Origin: Sulfurifustis variabilis
GTDB lineage: Bacteria > Pseudomonadota > Gammaproteobacteria > Acidiferrobacterales > Sulfurifustaceae
Assembly (NCBI RefSeq): GCF_002355415.1
Contig: NZ_AP014936.1
Location: 2,108,001 to 2,172,000, forward strand
Length of the DNA stretch: 64,000 bases
Direction: 5' to 3'
The notes beneath the pieces are model-generated. The model ran no database searches. It was not told the origin of the DNA and worked only from the letters and a program-made list of their open reading frames with translations. Each line of letters starts with the position of its first letter. Position 1 is the first letter of the stretch. Positions 50,730 through 61,040 of the stretch are shown here, in pieces. A program made the position numbers and the translations under genes.

Positions 50730-52043
50730 ATGACCGACGTCGACACCCTGATCCACGCACGATGGATTATCCCGATCGAGCCCGCCGGGCGGGTCCACCG
50801 GGACCACGCGCTGGCCGTGCGAGGTGGGCGCATCGTGGATCTGCTCCCGAGCCCCGAGGCCGAGCAGCGCTACCGCGCCTCGGACACCCTGCATTTCCCG
50901 CAGCATGCCCTGCTCCCGGGGTTCGTGAACGCCCACACGCACGCCGCAATGAGCCTGTTCCGCGGTCTTGCCGACGACATCCCGCTGATGACCTGGCTCA
51001 ACGAGCACGTGTGGCCCGCGGAGGCGAAGTGGGTCACCCCCGAATTCGTGCGCGAGGGCACCGAGCTCGCCGTGGCCGAGATGCTCGCGAGCGGTACCAC
51101 CTGCTTCAACGACATGTACTTTTTCGCCGAGGACACCGCGCGCGTCTGCCTCTCCGCCGGCATGCGCGCGGTGGTCGGCCTGATCGTGCTCGATTTTCCG
51201 ACGGCGTACGCGCAGACGGCCGACGAGTACCTGCACAAGGGGCTCGCCGTCCACGACGGGTTGCGGGCCGCCGAGCTGGTCACCACGGCGTTCGCGCCGC
51301 ATGCGCCGTACACCGTCTCCGACGCGCCGCTCCAGCGGCTTCGCACCGTCAACGACGAGCTGAACCTCCCGGTGCACATGCACGTGCACGAGACGGCGCA
51401 CGAGGTGGCGAACGCGGTCGAGGCCACCGGCAGGCGGCCGCTCGCGCGCCTCGCCGAGCTCGGGCTGATCGGTCCGAGCCTGGCCGCAGTGCACATGACA
51501 CAGCTCTCGGCCGGGGAGATCGGCATGCTTGCCGGGAGCGGCGCGAGCGTCGTCCACTGTCCGAGCTCGAACCTGAAGCTCGCGAGCGGCTTCTGTCCGG
51601 TGCACGCGCTGCTCACGGCCGGCGTCAACGTCGCGATCGGCACCGACGGCGCGGCGAGCAACAACGACCTCGACATGCTGGAAGAGCTGCGGCTCGCCGC
51701 CCTGCTCGCCAAAGGCGTCGCAGGCGAAGCGACCGCCGTCCCCGCGCACACTGCGCTGCGGATGGCGACGCTGAACGGGGCGAAGGCGCTCGGCCTGGAC
51801 GATCGCATCGGCTCGCTCGAGCGCGGAAAGCAGGCCGATCTCGTCGCCATCGACCTTTCCCACCTGCCGAGCGAGCCGGTCTACGATCCCGCCTCCCAGA
51901 TCGTCTATACGGCGAGCCGCGCTCAGGTCAGCGACGTGTGGGTCCATGGCCGGCGACTCCTCAAGAACCGTCAGCTCACCACGCTCGACGAGCGCGCCGC
52001 CCTGCAAAAGGCCCGCGCCTGGCGTGATAAGATAAAACCATAA
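50730..52043 (+). CDS. mtaD: 5-methylthioadenosine/S-adenosylhomocysteine deaminase
   Basis: This 437-aa amidohydrolase of the TRZ/ATZ group has metal ligands His69 and His71 in [10 protein letters not shown], a HMHVHET segment and [13 protein letters not shown] with the catalytic Asp. It would turn methylthioadenosine into methylthioinosine, the substrate of the phosphorylase at 2164. The position beside mtnA and upstream of ubiG matches Pseudomonas. ATG 50730 is chosen; upstream codons lack family similarity. Confidence 0.93.
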   Translation: MTDVDTLIHARWIIPIEPAGRVHRDHALAVRGGRIVDLLPSPEAEQRYRASDTLHFPQHALLPGFVNAHTHAAMSLFRGLADDIPLMTWLNEHVWPAEAKWVTPEFVREGTELAVAEMLASGTTCFNDMYFFAEDTARVCLSAGMRAVVGLIVLDFPTAYAQTADEYLHKGLAVHDGLRAAELVTTAFAPHAPYTVSDAPLQRLRTVNDELNLPVHMHVHETAHEVANAVEATGRRPLARLAELGLIGPSLAAVHMTQLSAGEIGMLAGSGASVVHCPSSNLKLASGFCPVHALLTAGVNVAIGTDGAASNNDLDMLEELRLAALLAKGVAGEATAVPAHTALRMATLNGAKALGLDDRIGSLERGKQADLVAIDLSHLPSEPVYDPASQIVYTASRAQVSDVWVHGRRLLKNRQLTTLDERAALQKARAWRDKIKP

Positions 52044-52133
52044 CGTTGAATGCTTAATGTTGAATTTTGAATTAATGACGCGCGCGAAGCGCGCACCTCG
52101 ATTCAGCATTACACATTCAAAATTAAACATTCG
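52044..52133. repeat. Palindromic repeat, copy 2 (mtaD-ubiG gap)
   Basis: This 90-bp copy begins right after the mtaD stop and ends 6 nt before the ubiG ATG. Its left arm (GTTGAATGCTTAATGTTGAA) and right arm are AT-rich and complementary with mismatches around GCGCGC-GAA-GCGCGC. It shares GAATTAATGACGCGCGC exactly with copy 1. It leaves no room for a normal ribosome site before ubiG. Confidence 0.85.
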
Positions 52134-52139
52134 CTTTTG

Positions 52140-52844
52140 ATGCCTCATTCCACTCCCAACTTCGACGCCGCCGAGCTCGCCAAATTCGAGGCACTGGCCG
52201 CGCGCTGGTGGGACCCGCATGCGGAATTCCGGCCGCTGCACGAGATCAATCCGCTGCGGCTGCGCTTCATCGATCAGCGTGCGGGCCTCGCGGGCAAGCG
52301 GGTTGTCGACGTGGGCTGCGGCGGCGGGATTCTGTCGGAGGCGATGGCCGGGCTCGGCGCGCGCGTCACGGGCATCGACCTGGGCGAAGCGCCCCTCGCC
52401 GTGGCCCGGCTGCATCTCAAGGAGAGCGGACGCGAGGTCGAGTACCTCAAGATCAGCGCCGAGGACCTGGCCCGCGAGCGCCCCGAAGGCTACGACGTCG
52501 TCACCTGCATGGAGCTCCTCGAGCACGTGCCCGACCCCGCCTCCACGGTGGCCGCCTGCGCACGGCTCGTCAAACCGGGCGGTCACGTGTTCGTCTCGAC
52601 CATCAACCGCACGCCGAAGGCCTTCGTTTTCGCCATCGTCGGCGCCGAGTACGTGCTGAATCTGCTTCCGCGCGGCACGCACGAGTACCTCAAGTTCATC
52701 CGTCCCTCGGAGCTCGAGCGCTGGGCGCGCGCCGCAGGGCTGCACATGCGGGAGCTGGTCGGCATGCACTACAACCCGCTCACCCGGCACTACCGGCTCG
52801 GACCCGGCGTGGACGTGAACTACCTCGCCCACATGAACGCTTGA
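52140..52844 (+). CDS. ubiG: Ubiquinone biosynthesis O-methyltransferase
   Basis: This 234-aa SAM methyltransferase does both O-methylations in ubiquinone synthesis. [20 protein letters not shown] is the distinctive UbiG N terminus; [16 protein letters not shown] is SAM motif I, and LEHVPDP and [12 protein letters not shown] follow. ATG 52140 is preferred to TTG 52137. Palindromic repeats flank it on both sides. Confidence 0.96.
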   Translation: MPHSTPNFDAAELAKFEALAARWWDPHAEFRPLHEINPLRLRFIDQRAGLAGKRVVDVGCGGGILSEAMAGLGARVTGIDLGEAPLAVARLHLKESGREVEYLKISAEDLARERPEGYDVVTCMELLEHVPDPASTVAACARLVKPGGHVFVSTINRTPKAFVFAIVGAEYVLNLLPRGTHEYLKFIRPSELERWARAAGLHMRELVGMHYNPLTRHYRLGPGVDVNYLAHMNA

Positions 52845-52912
52845 TGTCGAATGTTGAATTAACGACGCGCGCGGCGCCCGCCTCGTTCGGAATTCAAGAT
52901 TCAGAATCCTCG
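52845..52912. repeat. Palindromic repeat, copy 3 (ubiG-mupP gap)
   Basis: This shorter copy, about 68 bp, starts at the base after the ubiG stop. GAATGTTGAATTAACGACGC and a right arm containing GGAATTCAAGATTCAGAATC flank a GC centre. It is one substitution from the shared GAATTAATGACGCGCGC core. It ends about 10 nt before the next ATG. Confidence 0.8.
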
Positions 52913-52921
52913 TTCCCCGAA

Positions 52922-53605
52922 ATGACATCGATCCGTACCGTACTGTTCGACCTGGACGGGACGCTCGCCGACACGGCGCCCGATCTCGCAGCGGCGCTCA
53001 ACAGGCTTCTCGCCGAAGCCGGCCGCGCGCCCCTTCCGTTCGAACGGATCCGACCGGTCGTGTCGCACGGCAGCCCGGCGCTGATACGGATCGGTTTCGC
53101 GCTCGCGCCGGGCGAGCCGGGCTATGCCGAGCGGCGCGCGCGCCTGCTCGAGATCTACGCCCAGGACCTCTGCCGCGAAACGCGGCTGTTCCCGGGCGTC
53201 CCCGATCTGCTGGCCGCGCTGCGCGCGCGAGGCATCGCCTGGGGCATCGTGACCAACAAGCCGGCATTCCTGACGGATCCGCTCGTGGAGCGCCTCGGGC
53301 TGCCGCACCCGCCCGTCTGCGTGGTGAGCGGCGACACCACGAACAACAAGAAACCGCATCCCGAACCGATGCTGCATGCCTGCCGGATCGCGGCGGCGAA
53401 ACCCGAGGACTGCCTGTACGTCGGCGATGCCGAGCGCGACGTGCGCGCCGGGCGAGACGCCGGCATGCGCACGCTGGTGGCGCTCTTCGGATACATCGGG
53501 GAGAATGAATCGCCGTCGCGGTGGGGCGCCGACGCGCTGATCCGCTCGCCCCTCGAGGTTCTCGACTGGATCGACGCGGCGGCCGGGAGGCGGCATGCCC
53601 GCTGA
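52922..53605 (+). CDS. mupP: HAD phosphatase, MupP/Gph type
   Basis: This 227-aa HAD hydrolase has FDLDGTLADTAPD (nucleophile Asp), GIVTNKP (motif II), a KPHPEP lysine and YVGDAERD (motif IV). It falls between phosphoglycolate phosphatase (Gph) and N-acetylmuramate-6-phosphate phosphatase (MupP). Position after ubiG is that of mupP in Pseudomonas, so peptidoglycan recycling is favoured over glycolate metabolism, by synteny only. Confidence 0.85.
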   Translation: MTSIRTVLFDLDGTLADTAPDLAAALNRLLAEAGRAPLPFERIRPVVSHGSPALIRIGFALAPGEPGYAERRARLLEIYAQDLCRETRLFPGVPDLLAALRARGIAWGIVTNKPAFLTDPLVERLGLPHPPVCVVSGDTTNNKKPHPEPMLHACRIAAAKPEDCLYVGDAERDVRAGRDAGMRTLVALFGYIGENESPSRWGADALIRSPLEVLDWIDAAAGRRHAR

Positions 53606-54815
53606 CGGCGGGACGATACTTATAATAGTGCTTGCGGCCGCTCTGGGCTTCGGTCTGGGGTGGCTGCTCGCCTCGAGCCGGCACCTGCGTCGCGTTACGG
53701 AGCTCACGACGAAGCTCGATCTGGAGCGTTTGGCCGCGGAAACGCGAGCCGCCGAGCTCGAGCAGCGCTTCGCCAACCTCTCGCACCAGGCGCTGCGCGA
53801 GAACAACGCCGCCTTCCTCCAGCTCGCCGAGCAGGCGCTCGCCAAGCTGCATCTGCAGGGCAGACACGACCTCGAGCAGAAGGAGAAGGCGGTCGAGGCG
53901 CTCGTCAAGCCCCTGCGCGAGTCGCTCGACAGGACGGCCGAGCAGATCCGCCTGATGGAGCAGGCGCGGCACGAGGCGTACGGCTCGCTCAGCAAGCACC
54001 TCGAGACCATGGCGCAGACGCAGCAGCTCCTGCAGAGCGAGACGCGCAATCTGGTGCAGGCGCTTCGCCGGCCCGAGGTGCGCGGGCAGTGGGGCGAGCT
54101 GACGCTCAAGCGTCTCGCCGAGCTCGCCGGCATGGTCGAGCACTGCGATTTCTACGAACAGACGACGCTCGACACGGAGGCCGGGCGCCTCCGTCCCGAC
54201 ATGATCGTGCGCCTGCCGGACGGCCGCGAGATCGTGGTCGACGTGAAAACGCCGCTCGACGCGTACCTCAACGCCGTCGAGGCGGCCGACGACGAAACGC
54301 GACGACGTCACCTGGAGCACCACGCGCGGAAGGTGCGCGAGCGCGTGAAGGAGCTCGCCGCGAAAAGCTACTGGAGCCAGTTCCGCCGCGCGCCCGATTT
54401 CGTCGTGCTGTTCATCCCGGGCGATCAGTTCCTCGCGGCCGCCCTCGACCACGACCGCACGCTGCTCGAAGACGCGCTGAGCAATCGCATCATCCTCACG
54501 ACGCCCACCAGCTTCGTCGCCCTGCTGCGCGCCGTCGCCTACGGCTGGCGGCAGGAGGCGCTCGCCGCCAACGCCGAGCGCATCCGCGAGGTGGGCGAGG
54601 AGCTGTACCGCCGGCTGGCCACCTTCGCCGAGCACCTGACCGGGGTCGGCAAGGGACTCGACCGGGCGGTCGAGAGCTACAACCGCGCGGTCGGTTCGTT
54701 CGAAACCAAGCTGGTTCCCGGGGCCCGGCGCTTCACGGAGCTCGGGGTCGGCGCGGTCAAGGACCTGGAGGAGCCGCTTCGGATCGAGAAGAAAGTGCGC
54801 GAGGTCGGGGAGTAG
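53595..54815 (+). CDS. rmuC: DNA recombination protein RmuC
   Basis: This 406-aa protein has an N-terminal membrane helix (about 7-24), a long coiled coil (about 30-155, charged with regular leucines) and the RmuC nuclease-like domain (RRPEVRGQWGELTLKRLAEL, RPDMIVRLPDGREIVVDVKT). The VDVKT motif recalls PD-(D/E)xK nucleases. It overlaps mupP by 11 bp. RmuC limits inversions in E. coli. Confidence 0.93.
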   Translation: MPADGGTILIIVLAAALGFGLGWLLASSRHLRRVTELTTKLDLERLAAETRAAELEQRFANLSHQALRENNAAFLQLAEQALAKLHLQGRHDLEQKEKAVEALVKPLRESLDRTAEQIRLMEQARHEAYGSLSKHLETMAQTQQLLQSETRNLVQALRRPEVRGQWGELTLKRLAELAGMVEHCDFYEQTTLDTEAGRLRPDMIVRLPDGREIVVDVKTPLDAYLNAVEAADDETRRRHLEHHARKVRERVKELAAKSYWSQFRRAPDFVVLFIPGDQFLAAALDHDRTLLEDALSNRIILTTPTSFVALLRAVAYGWRQEALAANAERIREVGEELYRRLATFAEHLTGVGKGLDRAVESYNRAVGSFETKLVPGARRFTELGVGAVKDLEEPLRIEKKVREVGE

Positions 54816-54867
54816 CCTCGGGATATGAGCCGGCGGCCACTCTTAGTATGATTTGCGCCGCGCCGCC

Positions 54868-55839
54868 ATGACCGACCGAGCCTCCCGCGAGAACGAGCGC
54901 CTGCCGTACGTCCTGCTCGTCGAAGACTCGCAGACGACCACCGCGCTGCTGTCGAAGTATCTCGCCGGCAGTTACCGCCTGCTGCACGCCAAGGACGGGG
55001 CGGACGCGTGGGACATGCTCGAGCGCAACCCGGACATCGAGCTGGTCATCACCGACATCAACATGCCGCGGCTGACCGGGCACCAGCTCCTCGTGAAGAT
55101 TCGCAAGAGCGACGAGCCGCGATTCCGGAACCTCCCCGTGATCGTCATGACGACCACGGACGACAACGTGGACCGGAACCTGGCGTTCCTGAACGGGGCG
55201 AACGACTTCATCACCAAGCCGATCGACGAGGCCGAGCTGCAGGCGCGCGTCAACGTGCACTACAAGCTCGCGCACACCATTCGCGAGCTCGAGGCGAGCC
55301 GCCGGCAGCTGGCCGAGCAGGCGACCACCGACCCGCTCACGCGGCTGAAGAACCGACGCGCCTTCTTCGAGAACGGCACCAAGCAGATGGCGATCGCGCG
55401 CCGCTACGGCACGGACCTGTCCATCCTCGTCGCCGATCTCGACCACTTCAAGCGCATCAACGACACCCACGGGCACCAGGCGGGCGACGAGGCGCTGGTG
55501 CACATCGCTCGAGTGCTGTCGCGCATGACGCGCACGGAGGATACGGTCGCCCGAATCGGCGGAGAGGAGTTCGCCATCCTGTTGCCCGACACCAACAGGC
55601 TGGGCGCCGCGGTGCTCGCGGAGCGCATTCGCACGGCGATCGAGCGGGACCATTTCGCGGTGGGCGAGCAGGCGCTCCCCCTGACGGTCAGCATCGGCGT
55701 CGCTTCGCACGCCGTGGAGCTCGTGGACACGATCGATCAGCTCCTGAACATCGCCGACCAGCGTCTCTATCTCGCCAAGAAGCACGGCCGCAACCGCATC
55801 TGCGTCAACAACGAGGGCAAGTCGACCTACGCCTCCTGA
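54868..55839 (+). CDS. Response regulator with GGDEF diguanylate cyclase domain
   Basis: This 323-aa protein has a receiver domain (about 14-130, phosphoacceptor Asp63 in VITDINMP, Lys117 in TKPID) and a GGDEF domain (150-315, active site GGEEF 231-235). The RxxD product-inhibition site (RTED, 222-225) is intact. It would make cyclic di-GMP when phosphorylated. No sensor kinase lies beside it. ATG 54868 is preferred over TTG 54853. Confidence 0.93.
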   Translation: MTDRASRENERLPYVLLVEDSQTTTALLSKYLAGSYRLLHAKDGADAWDMLERNPDIELVITDINMPRLTGHQLLVKIRKSDEPRFRNLPVIVMTTTDDNVDRNLAFLNGANDFITKPIDEAELQARVNVHYKLAHTIRELEASRRQLAEQATTDPLTRLKNRRAFFENGTKQMAIARRYGTDLSILVADLDHFKRINDTHGHQAGDEALVHIARVLSRMTRTEDTVARIGGEEFAILLPDTNRLGAAVLAERIRTAIERDHFAVGEQALPLTVSIGVASHAVELVDTIDQLLNIADQRLYLAKKHGRNRICVNNEGKSTYAS

Positions 55840-55878
55840 CTTCGCGGCCGGCGTCGCTCTTGCATTACAATCCGGCGC

Positions 55879-56757
55879 ATGGCGCATCCCCTCCTTCGCC
55901 ACGCCCTCCCGTCCGCGAAAAGTGCCGACGGACCGGTCGCCCAGGCACTCGCCTACAGCCGCGCGAAGCTCGCCGGCTCCGACTTCCACTACGCCGTGCT
56001 CGCGGCGCCCTCGCGCCTGCGACCGCCGCTCGCCGCGGTGTATGCGCTGTGGCGGGAGCTCGACGAGATCGCCGAGGAGTGCCGCGACCCGACGGTCGCC
56101 GTTCACAAGCTCGCCTGGTGGCGCGGAGAAATCGATGCGATCTTCGAAGGCCGGCCGCGCCACCCGGCCTCGGTCGCCGTTCACGCGCTTGCCCGGAAGG
56201 AAATCACCCGCGCGCCGCTGCAGCGACAGCTGGACGCACTGCACCGATCCTTGTCGTCGCCCGGCTTCGACGACATCGAGGCGCTCGAGATGCACGCGCG
56301 CGACACCGACGGGGCGCTCGTCGCGCTCGCGGCGCGGCTGCTCGCCGTTCCGGACGCGAGCCTCGCGGACCTCGGCGTCGGTCTGCGGCTCGCCCGCGTG
56401 ATCGCCGGGCTCGGTGCCGACGCGCGTTCCGGCCGCCTCGCGCTGCCGGGCGACGAGCTCGCACGCCGGGGCATCTCCCCGACCGACCTCCTGCGCCGGG
56501 GCGACGGCGAACCGCTGCGCGATCTCCTGGGCGCGCTGCACCGGCGAAGCCTTGCGTTCCTCGATCTGCCCGCGTCGCTGCCGTCGTCCGAACGTACCCG
56601 CCTCCGCCCCCTGTGCGTGCTCGCCGCGCTCGCCCGCGCCACCCTGGAGGAGATCGCCCGCGACGGTTACCGGGTGCTCGACCACGGTGTCGAGCTCACC
56701 CCGCTGCGCAAGCTCTGGCTGGCGTGGAAGGGATGCCGCGCGGGCGCGCGCGGGTGA
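55879..56757 (+). CDS. Squalene/phytoene synthase-family protein with degenerate aspartate motifs
   Basis: This 292-aa all-helical isoprenoid-synthase-like protein is related to HpnC/HpnD. The first Asp-rich motif reads LDEIAEECRD (61-70). The second region, normally N-x-x-R-D-x-x-E-D, reads RLARVIAGLGADARSGRLAL (170-189), so the first acidic residue of the pair is lost. It may be an altered enzyme or a non-catalytic relative like the NDUFAF6 group. It is coupled by GTGA to hpnE. Confidence 0.82.
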   Translation: MAHPLLRHALPSAKSADGPVAQALAYSRAKLAGSDFHYAVLAAPSRLRPPLAAVYALWRELDEIAEECRDPTVAVHKLAWWRGEIDAIFEGRPRHPASVAVHALARKEITRAPLQRQLDALHRSLSSPGFDDIEALEMHARDTDGALVALAARLLAVPDASLADLGVGLRLARVIAGLGADARSGRLALPGDELARRGISPTDLLRRGDGEPLRDLLGALHRRSLAFLDLPASLPSSERTRLRPLCVLAALARATLEEIARDGYRVLDHGVELTPLRKLWLAWKGCRAGARG

Positions 56758-58160
56758 GGCGGTTGAGCGCGAAGATGCCGAGCATGCCCGGCGCCGCGGT
56801 GGCGCAGCCGTCGCCGCGCGTCGTCATCGTGGGCGGGGGCTGGACCGGCCTCGCGACCGCGGTGGAGCTCGCGCGCCATGGAATCAAACCCGCGCTGCTC
56901 GAGGCCGGACGGCAACTCGGCGGGCGCGCCCGGGCGGTGCGCTTCGGGCCGTTCCACGTGGATAACGGCCAGCACATCCTGCTCGGTGCGTTTCGCTCGG
57001 TGCTGGACATTCTCGGCACGGTCGGGGTCGCCGAAGCCAGCGTCTTCCGTCGACAACCCCTGCGGCTCGTGATGGTCGAGCCGGACGGCCGACGATTCGA
57101 GATCGGAACCGCGCGGCTCCCGGCGCCCCTGCACCTCGCGGCAGGCCTGCTGCGGGCACGCAGCCTCGGCATGGCCGCGCGCCTGAAGGCGCTGGCGCTG
57201 CTGCGCGCGATGCGACGCCAGGGCTTCACCGTCGACCCGGACTGCTCCGTCGCCGACTATCTCGCGAGCCATCGCCAACCGCCCGAAGCGCTCCGGACGG
57301 TATGGCGACCGCTCTGTCTCGCCGCCCTCAACACGGCACCGGAAGAGGCATCGACACGGGTCTTCCTGCGCGTGGTGCGCGACGCCTTCTTCGTCCGGCG
57401 CCGGCACTCCGACCTCCTGCTCCCGACCCTCGACCTCTCGGCATGCCTGCCGCGTCCGGCGACCGACTACATCGAGAGCCGCGGCGGCACGGTGCGGCTC
57501 GGCGCCCGTGTCAGCGCGCTGCAGCTCGGCGACGGTGCCGTGGCGGGCGTGTACCTCGGCGAGGAGCGGGTCGCCGCCGACCACGTCGTGATCGCCACGC
57601 CGCCCGAGACCTGCGCCGCGCTGCTGCGGGACCACGCTCGGGTGGCGCACATCGCCGAGGCCTATCGGCATCTCGTGCCCCAGCCCGTCTGCACGGTGTT
57701 TTTGCGCTACCCTCAGCCCGTGGCGCTCGACCGCGACATGGTCGGCCTCCTGGACGGCACGGCGCACTGGCTGTTCGACCGCGGGCGCCTGACCGGCGAC
57801 CGCGGTCTCATCGCCGCGGTCATCAACGGGCGCGGGCCACACCTGCGCCTCGCGAACGAGGCCCTGATCGACCGCGTCGTCCGGGACATCGCCGTCCGCT
57901 TTCCGCGCTGGCCGGCTCCGATCGAGACCAAGCTGATCCGCGAGCGCAGCGCGACGATCGTCGCGCGACCGGGGATAGACCGTTATCGCCCGGCGCACGC
58001 CACCGGGGTGCGGGGGCTCTGGATCGCCGGCGACTACACCGCCACGGGTTACCCGAGCTCGCTCGAAGGCGCCGTGCGCAGCGGCGTACTGTGCGCCCGG
58101 TGGATACTGCGGCATGCCTACGCCGCATCCGAAACACACCTGCACGAGGAGAGAGACTGA
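56754..58160 (+). CDS. hpnE: HpnE-like FAD-dependent desaturase/oxidoreductase
   Basis: This 468-aa flavoprotein has VVIVGGGWTGLATAVELARHG (FAD site, about 23-43), GGRARAVRFGPFHVDNGQH and a C-terminal IAGDYTATGYPSSLEGAVRS. HpnE relatives act with HpnC/HpnD in squalene formation. The GTG start at 56754 overlaps the preceding TGA; an ATG at 56775 is an alternative. No squalene-hopene cyclase is in the window, so the end product is unknown. Confidence 0.88.
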   Translation: MRRLSAKMPSMPGAAVAQPSPRVVIVGGGWTGLATAVELARHGIKPALLEAGRQLGGRARAVRFGPFHVDNGQHILLGAFRSVLDILGTVGVAEASVFRRQPLRLVMVEPDGRRFEIGTARLPAPLHLAAGLLRARSLGMAARLKALALLRAMRRQGFTVDPDCSVADYLASHRQPPEALRTVWRPLCLAALNTAPEEASTRVFLRVVRDAFFVRRRHSDLLLPTLDLSACLPRPATDYIESRGGTVRLGARVSALQLGDGAVAGVYLGEERVAADHVVIATPPETCAALLRDHARVAHIAEAYRHLVPQPVCTVFLRYPQPVALDRDMVGLLDGTAHWLFDRGRLTGDRGLIAAVINGRGPHLRLANEALIDRVVRDIAVRFPRWPAPIETKLIRERSATIVARPGIDRYRPAHATGVRGLWIAGDYTATGYPSSLEGAVRSGVLCARWILRHAYAASETHLHEERD

Positions 58161-58907
58161 ATGCCCTACACACCTGCACCCGACTCGCTCGCAGGTCGCG
58201 TCCTCCTGGTCAGCGGCGCCAGCGGTGGTCTGGGCCGCGCCGCCTCTCTCGCCCTGGCGGAACACGGGGCGACCGTGGTCCTGCTCGGGCGGACGCTCAA
58301 GAAGCTCGAGCGCGTCTACGACGAGATCGAGGCGCACGGCGGACCCAAGCCGGCGATGCTCGTGGCGGACCTGGCATCGGCCGGGCCGACCGAGTACCAG
58401 ACCGTGGCGCAGACCATTGCGCAGGAGTTCGGCAGACTGGACGGCCTGCTCCACAGCGCCGCGGAACTCGGCACGCTCACGCCGCTCGAGCTCTACGACC
58501 TTCAGACCTGGCAGCGCGTGCTCGCCGTCAACCTGACCGCGCCGTTTCTGCTGACGCGCGCATGCCTCCCGCTGCTCAAGCGCTCCGATGACGCGTCCGT
58601 CGTGTTCACCTCGGCCGACGTCGGCCGCAGGGCGCGCGCGTACTGGGGCGCGTATGCCGTCGCCGCCTTCGGCCTCGAAGGCATGGCGCAGATCCTCGCG
58701 GACGAGCTCGCCGAGAACACGCGAATCCGCGTGAACACGCTCGACCCCGGCCCCGTGCGCACCGACCTTCGCGCCGCCGCCTACCCCGGCGAGAGCCCGC
58801 TCGCGACGCCCGCTCCGGAAGCCGTCATGGCGACGTACCTGTACCTGCTCGGGCCGGACAGCCGCGGGGTGACCGGCCAGGCCCTCACGGCCGAGCGCGC
58901 AATGTGA
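58161..58907 (+). CDS. yciK: YciK-like short-chain dehydrogenase lacking catalytic lysine
   Basis: This 248-aa classical SDR resembles E. coli YciK, with VSGASGGLGRAASLALAEHG and HSAAELGTLTPLE. The active-site Ser (151) and Tyr (165) remain, but the usual Y-x-x-x-K reads YAVAA, with Ala at 169. Catalysis by the standard mechanism is therefore doubtful. It abuts hpnE with no gap and ends before a GC hairpin. A Pseudomonas homologue follows mupP directly. Confidence 0.88.
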   Translation: MPYTPAPDSLAGRVLLVSGASGGLGRAASLALAEHGATVVLLGRTLKKLERVYDEIEAHGGPKPAMLVADLASAGPTEYQTVAQTIAQEFGRLDGLLHSAAELGTLTPLELYDLQTWQRVLAVNLTAPFLLTRACLPLLKRSDDASVVFTSADVGRRARAYWGAYAVAAFGLEGMAQILADELAENTRIRVNTLDPGPVRTDLRAAAYPGESPLATPAPEAVMATYLYLLGPDSRGVTGQALTAERAM

Positions 58908-58928
58908 TCCGAAGGGTGAACGGCGAGG

Positions 58929-58946
58929 CGGCGCTCGTCAGCGCCG
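58929..58946. repeat. GC stem-loop between convergent yciK and rsd
   Basis: CGGCGC and GCGCCG flank a 6-nt loop in the 69-bp convergent gap; a larger GC-rich pairing with 58954-58962 is also possible. There is no T-tract. It may help end transcription from both sides. Confidence 0.4.
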
Positions 58947-58976
58947 GACGGCCGGCGCCGCCGGGCGACGGGCCGG

Positions 58977-59441
58977 TCAGACGATGCGGGCGATGAGCTG
59001 GTCTTCGAGCTCGATCCGCACCGCCAGCTCCTCGCCGAGACGCGAAAGGTCGGGCTCGAAGGACGGCGGGATGATGCCGTTCTCGCCGAGATCGTACTTG
59101 TCGTTGAAGTCGAGCGCCGCCTGCGTCGTGTCCGCGATCCGCGGGTAGAGCCGCTCCGCCAGGGTCGCCACGTCCCGGCGGCGCTCGGTGCCGTTCACGA
59201 CGCGCTCGTACAGGCTGAAGTGGCCGGCGGCGATGTAGTCGACGAGGACCTGACAGAACTCCTGGAGCAGCTGCTGAGCCGGCTCGCGGTGCTGCTTCTG
59301 GCTGAAGGGGTCCAGTCCCGCGAGTCGGCAGTAGAGCGCGAGCATCTCGGTGCGCTCCGTCACCATTTTCGCGATAGCGTCCTGACTGCCCCGCCGGCGC
59401 TCTCCGGCGCGCGTCTGATCGTCTTTGATGGTCGTCTTCAT
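58977..59441 (-). CDS. rsd: Rsd/AlgQ family anti-sigma70 regulator
   Basis: This 154-aa helical protein matches Rsd/AlgQ: ERTEMLALYCRLAG near the N terminus, LLQEFCQVLVDYIAAGHFSLYERV and RVVNGTERRRDVATLAERLYPRI. Rsd binds region 4 of sigma70 in stationary phase. It is downstream of ffh on the same strand with its own promoter. Length is typical. Confidence 0.92.
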   Translation of the reverse strand: MKTTIKDDQTRAGERRRGSQDAIAKMVTERTEMLALYCRLAGLDPFSQKQHREPAQQLLQEFCQVLVDYIAAGHFSLYERVVNGTERRRDVATLAERLYPRIADTTQAALDFNDKYDLGENGIIPPSFEPDLSRLGEELAVRIELEDQLIARIV

Positions 59442-59477
59442 GCCGAGGCGGTGCCTTATGTTTGTCTCCCGGCCGAG

Positions 59478-59507
59478 ACTATACAGTCAGTATGGGAAAA
59501 GATTCAA
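59478..59507 (-). promoter_or_regulatory. Promoter for rsd
   Basis: TTGAAT (59507-59502), an 18-bp spacer and TATAGT (59483-59478) on the minus strand lie between ffh and rsd. The -10 is embedded in the near-palindrome GACTATACAGTC (59477-59488). A leader of about 30 nt would precede the ATG at 59441. Confidence 0.5.
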
Positions 59508-59525
59508 ACGGTTAGAGTCATGGGC

Positions 59526-60881
<1,356 letters not shown>

Positions 60882-60934
60882 GAATCCCTGCCTCACGGGT
60901 CGCCCGCGCCGTGCGGCGGGGCGGATTGAACGGG

Positions 60935-61017
60935 TTTGAAGGGGAGGCGATCCGGCTTCGGCGACCCGCTCGGGCGGGGCCGGCGGGGCCGCGCGCCCTT
61001 CAAAGCCGGCGTCGCCT
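60935..61017. repeat. Competing inverted repeats in the ffh/ccsA divergent leader
   Basis: TTTGAAGGG (60935-60943) is complementary to CCCTTCAAA (60996-61004). AGGCGATCCGGCTT (60945-60958) is nearly complementary to AAAGCCGGCGTCGCCT (61002-61017). The right-hand segments overlap, so the two pairings exclude each other. The rest of the 159-bp gap is GC-rich with no clear promoter box. Confidence 0.45.
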
Positions 61018-61040
61018 ATGCCATGATTCCGCGCCGAATT

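Noticed and set aside
49506-52928. Minus-strand open frame of over 1,100 codons across mtnA, mtaD, ubiG
   Set aside because: It crosses genes on both strands and two palindromic repeats with no family similarity; a GC-content artefact.
55008-56753. Plus-strand frame running into hpnE from far upstream
   Set aside because: Only the part from 56754 looks like protein; upstream it shadows the GGDEF and synthase-like genes in another frame.
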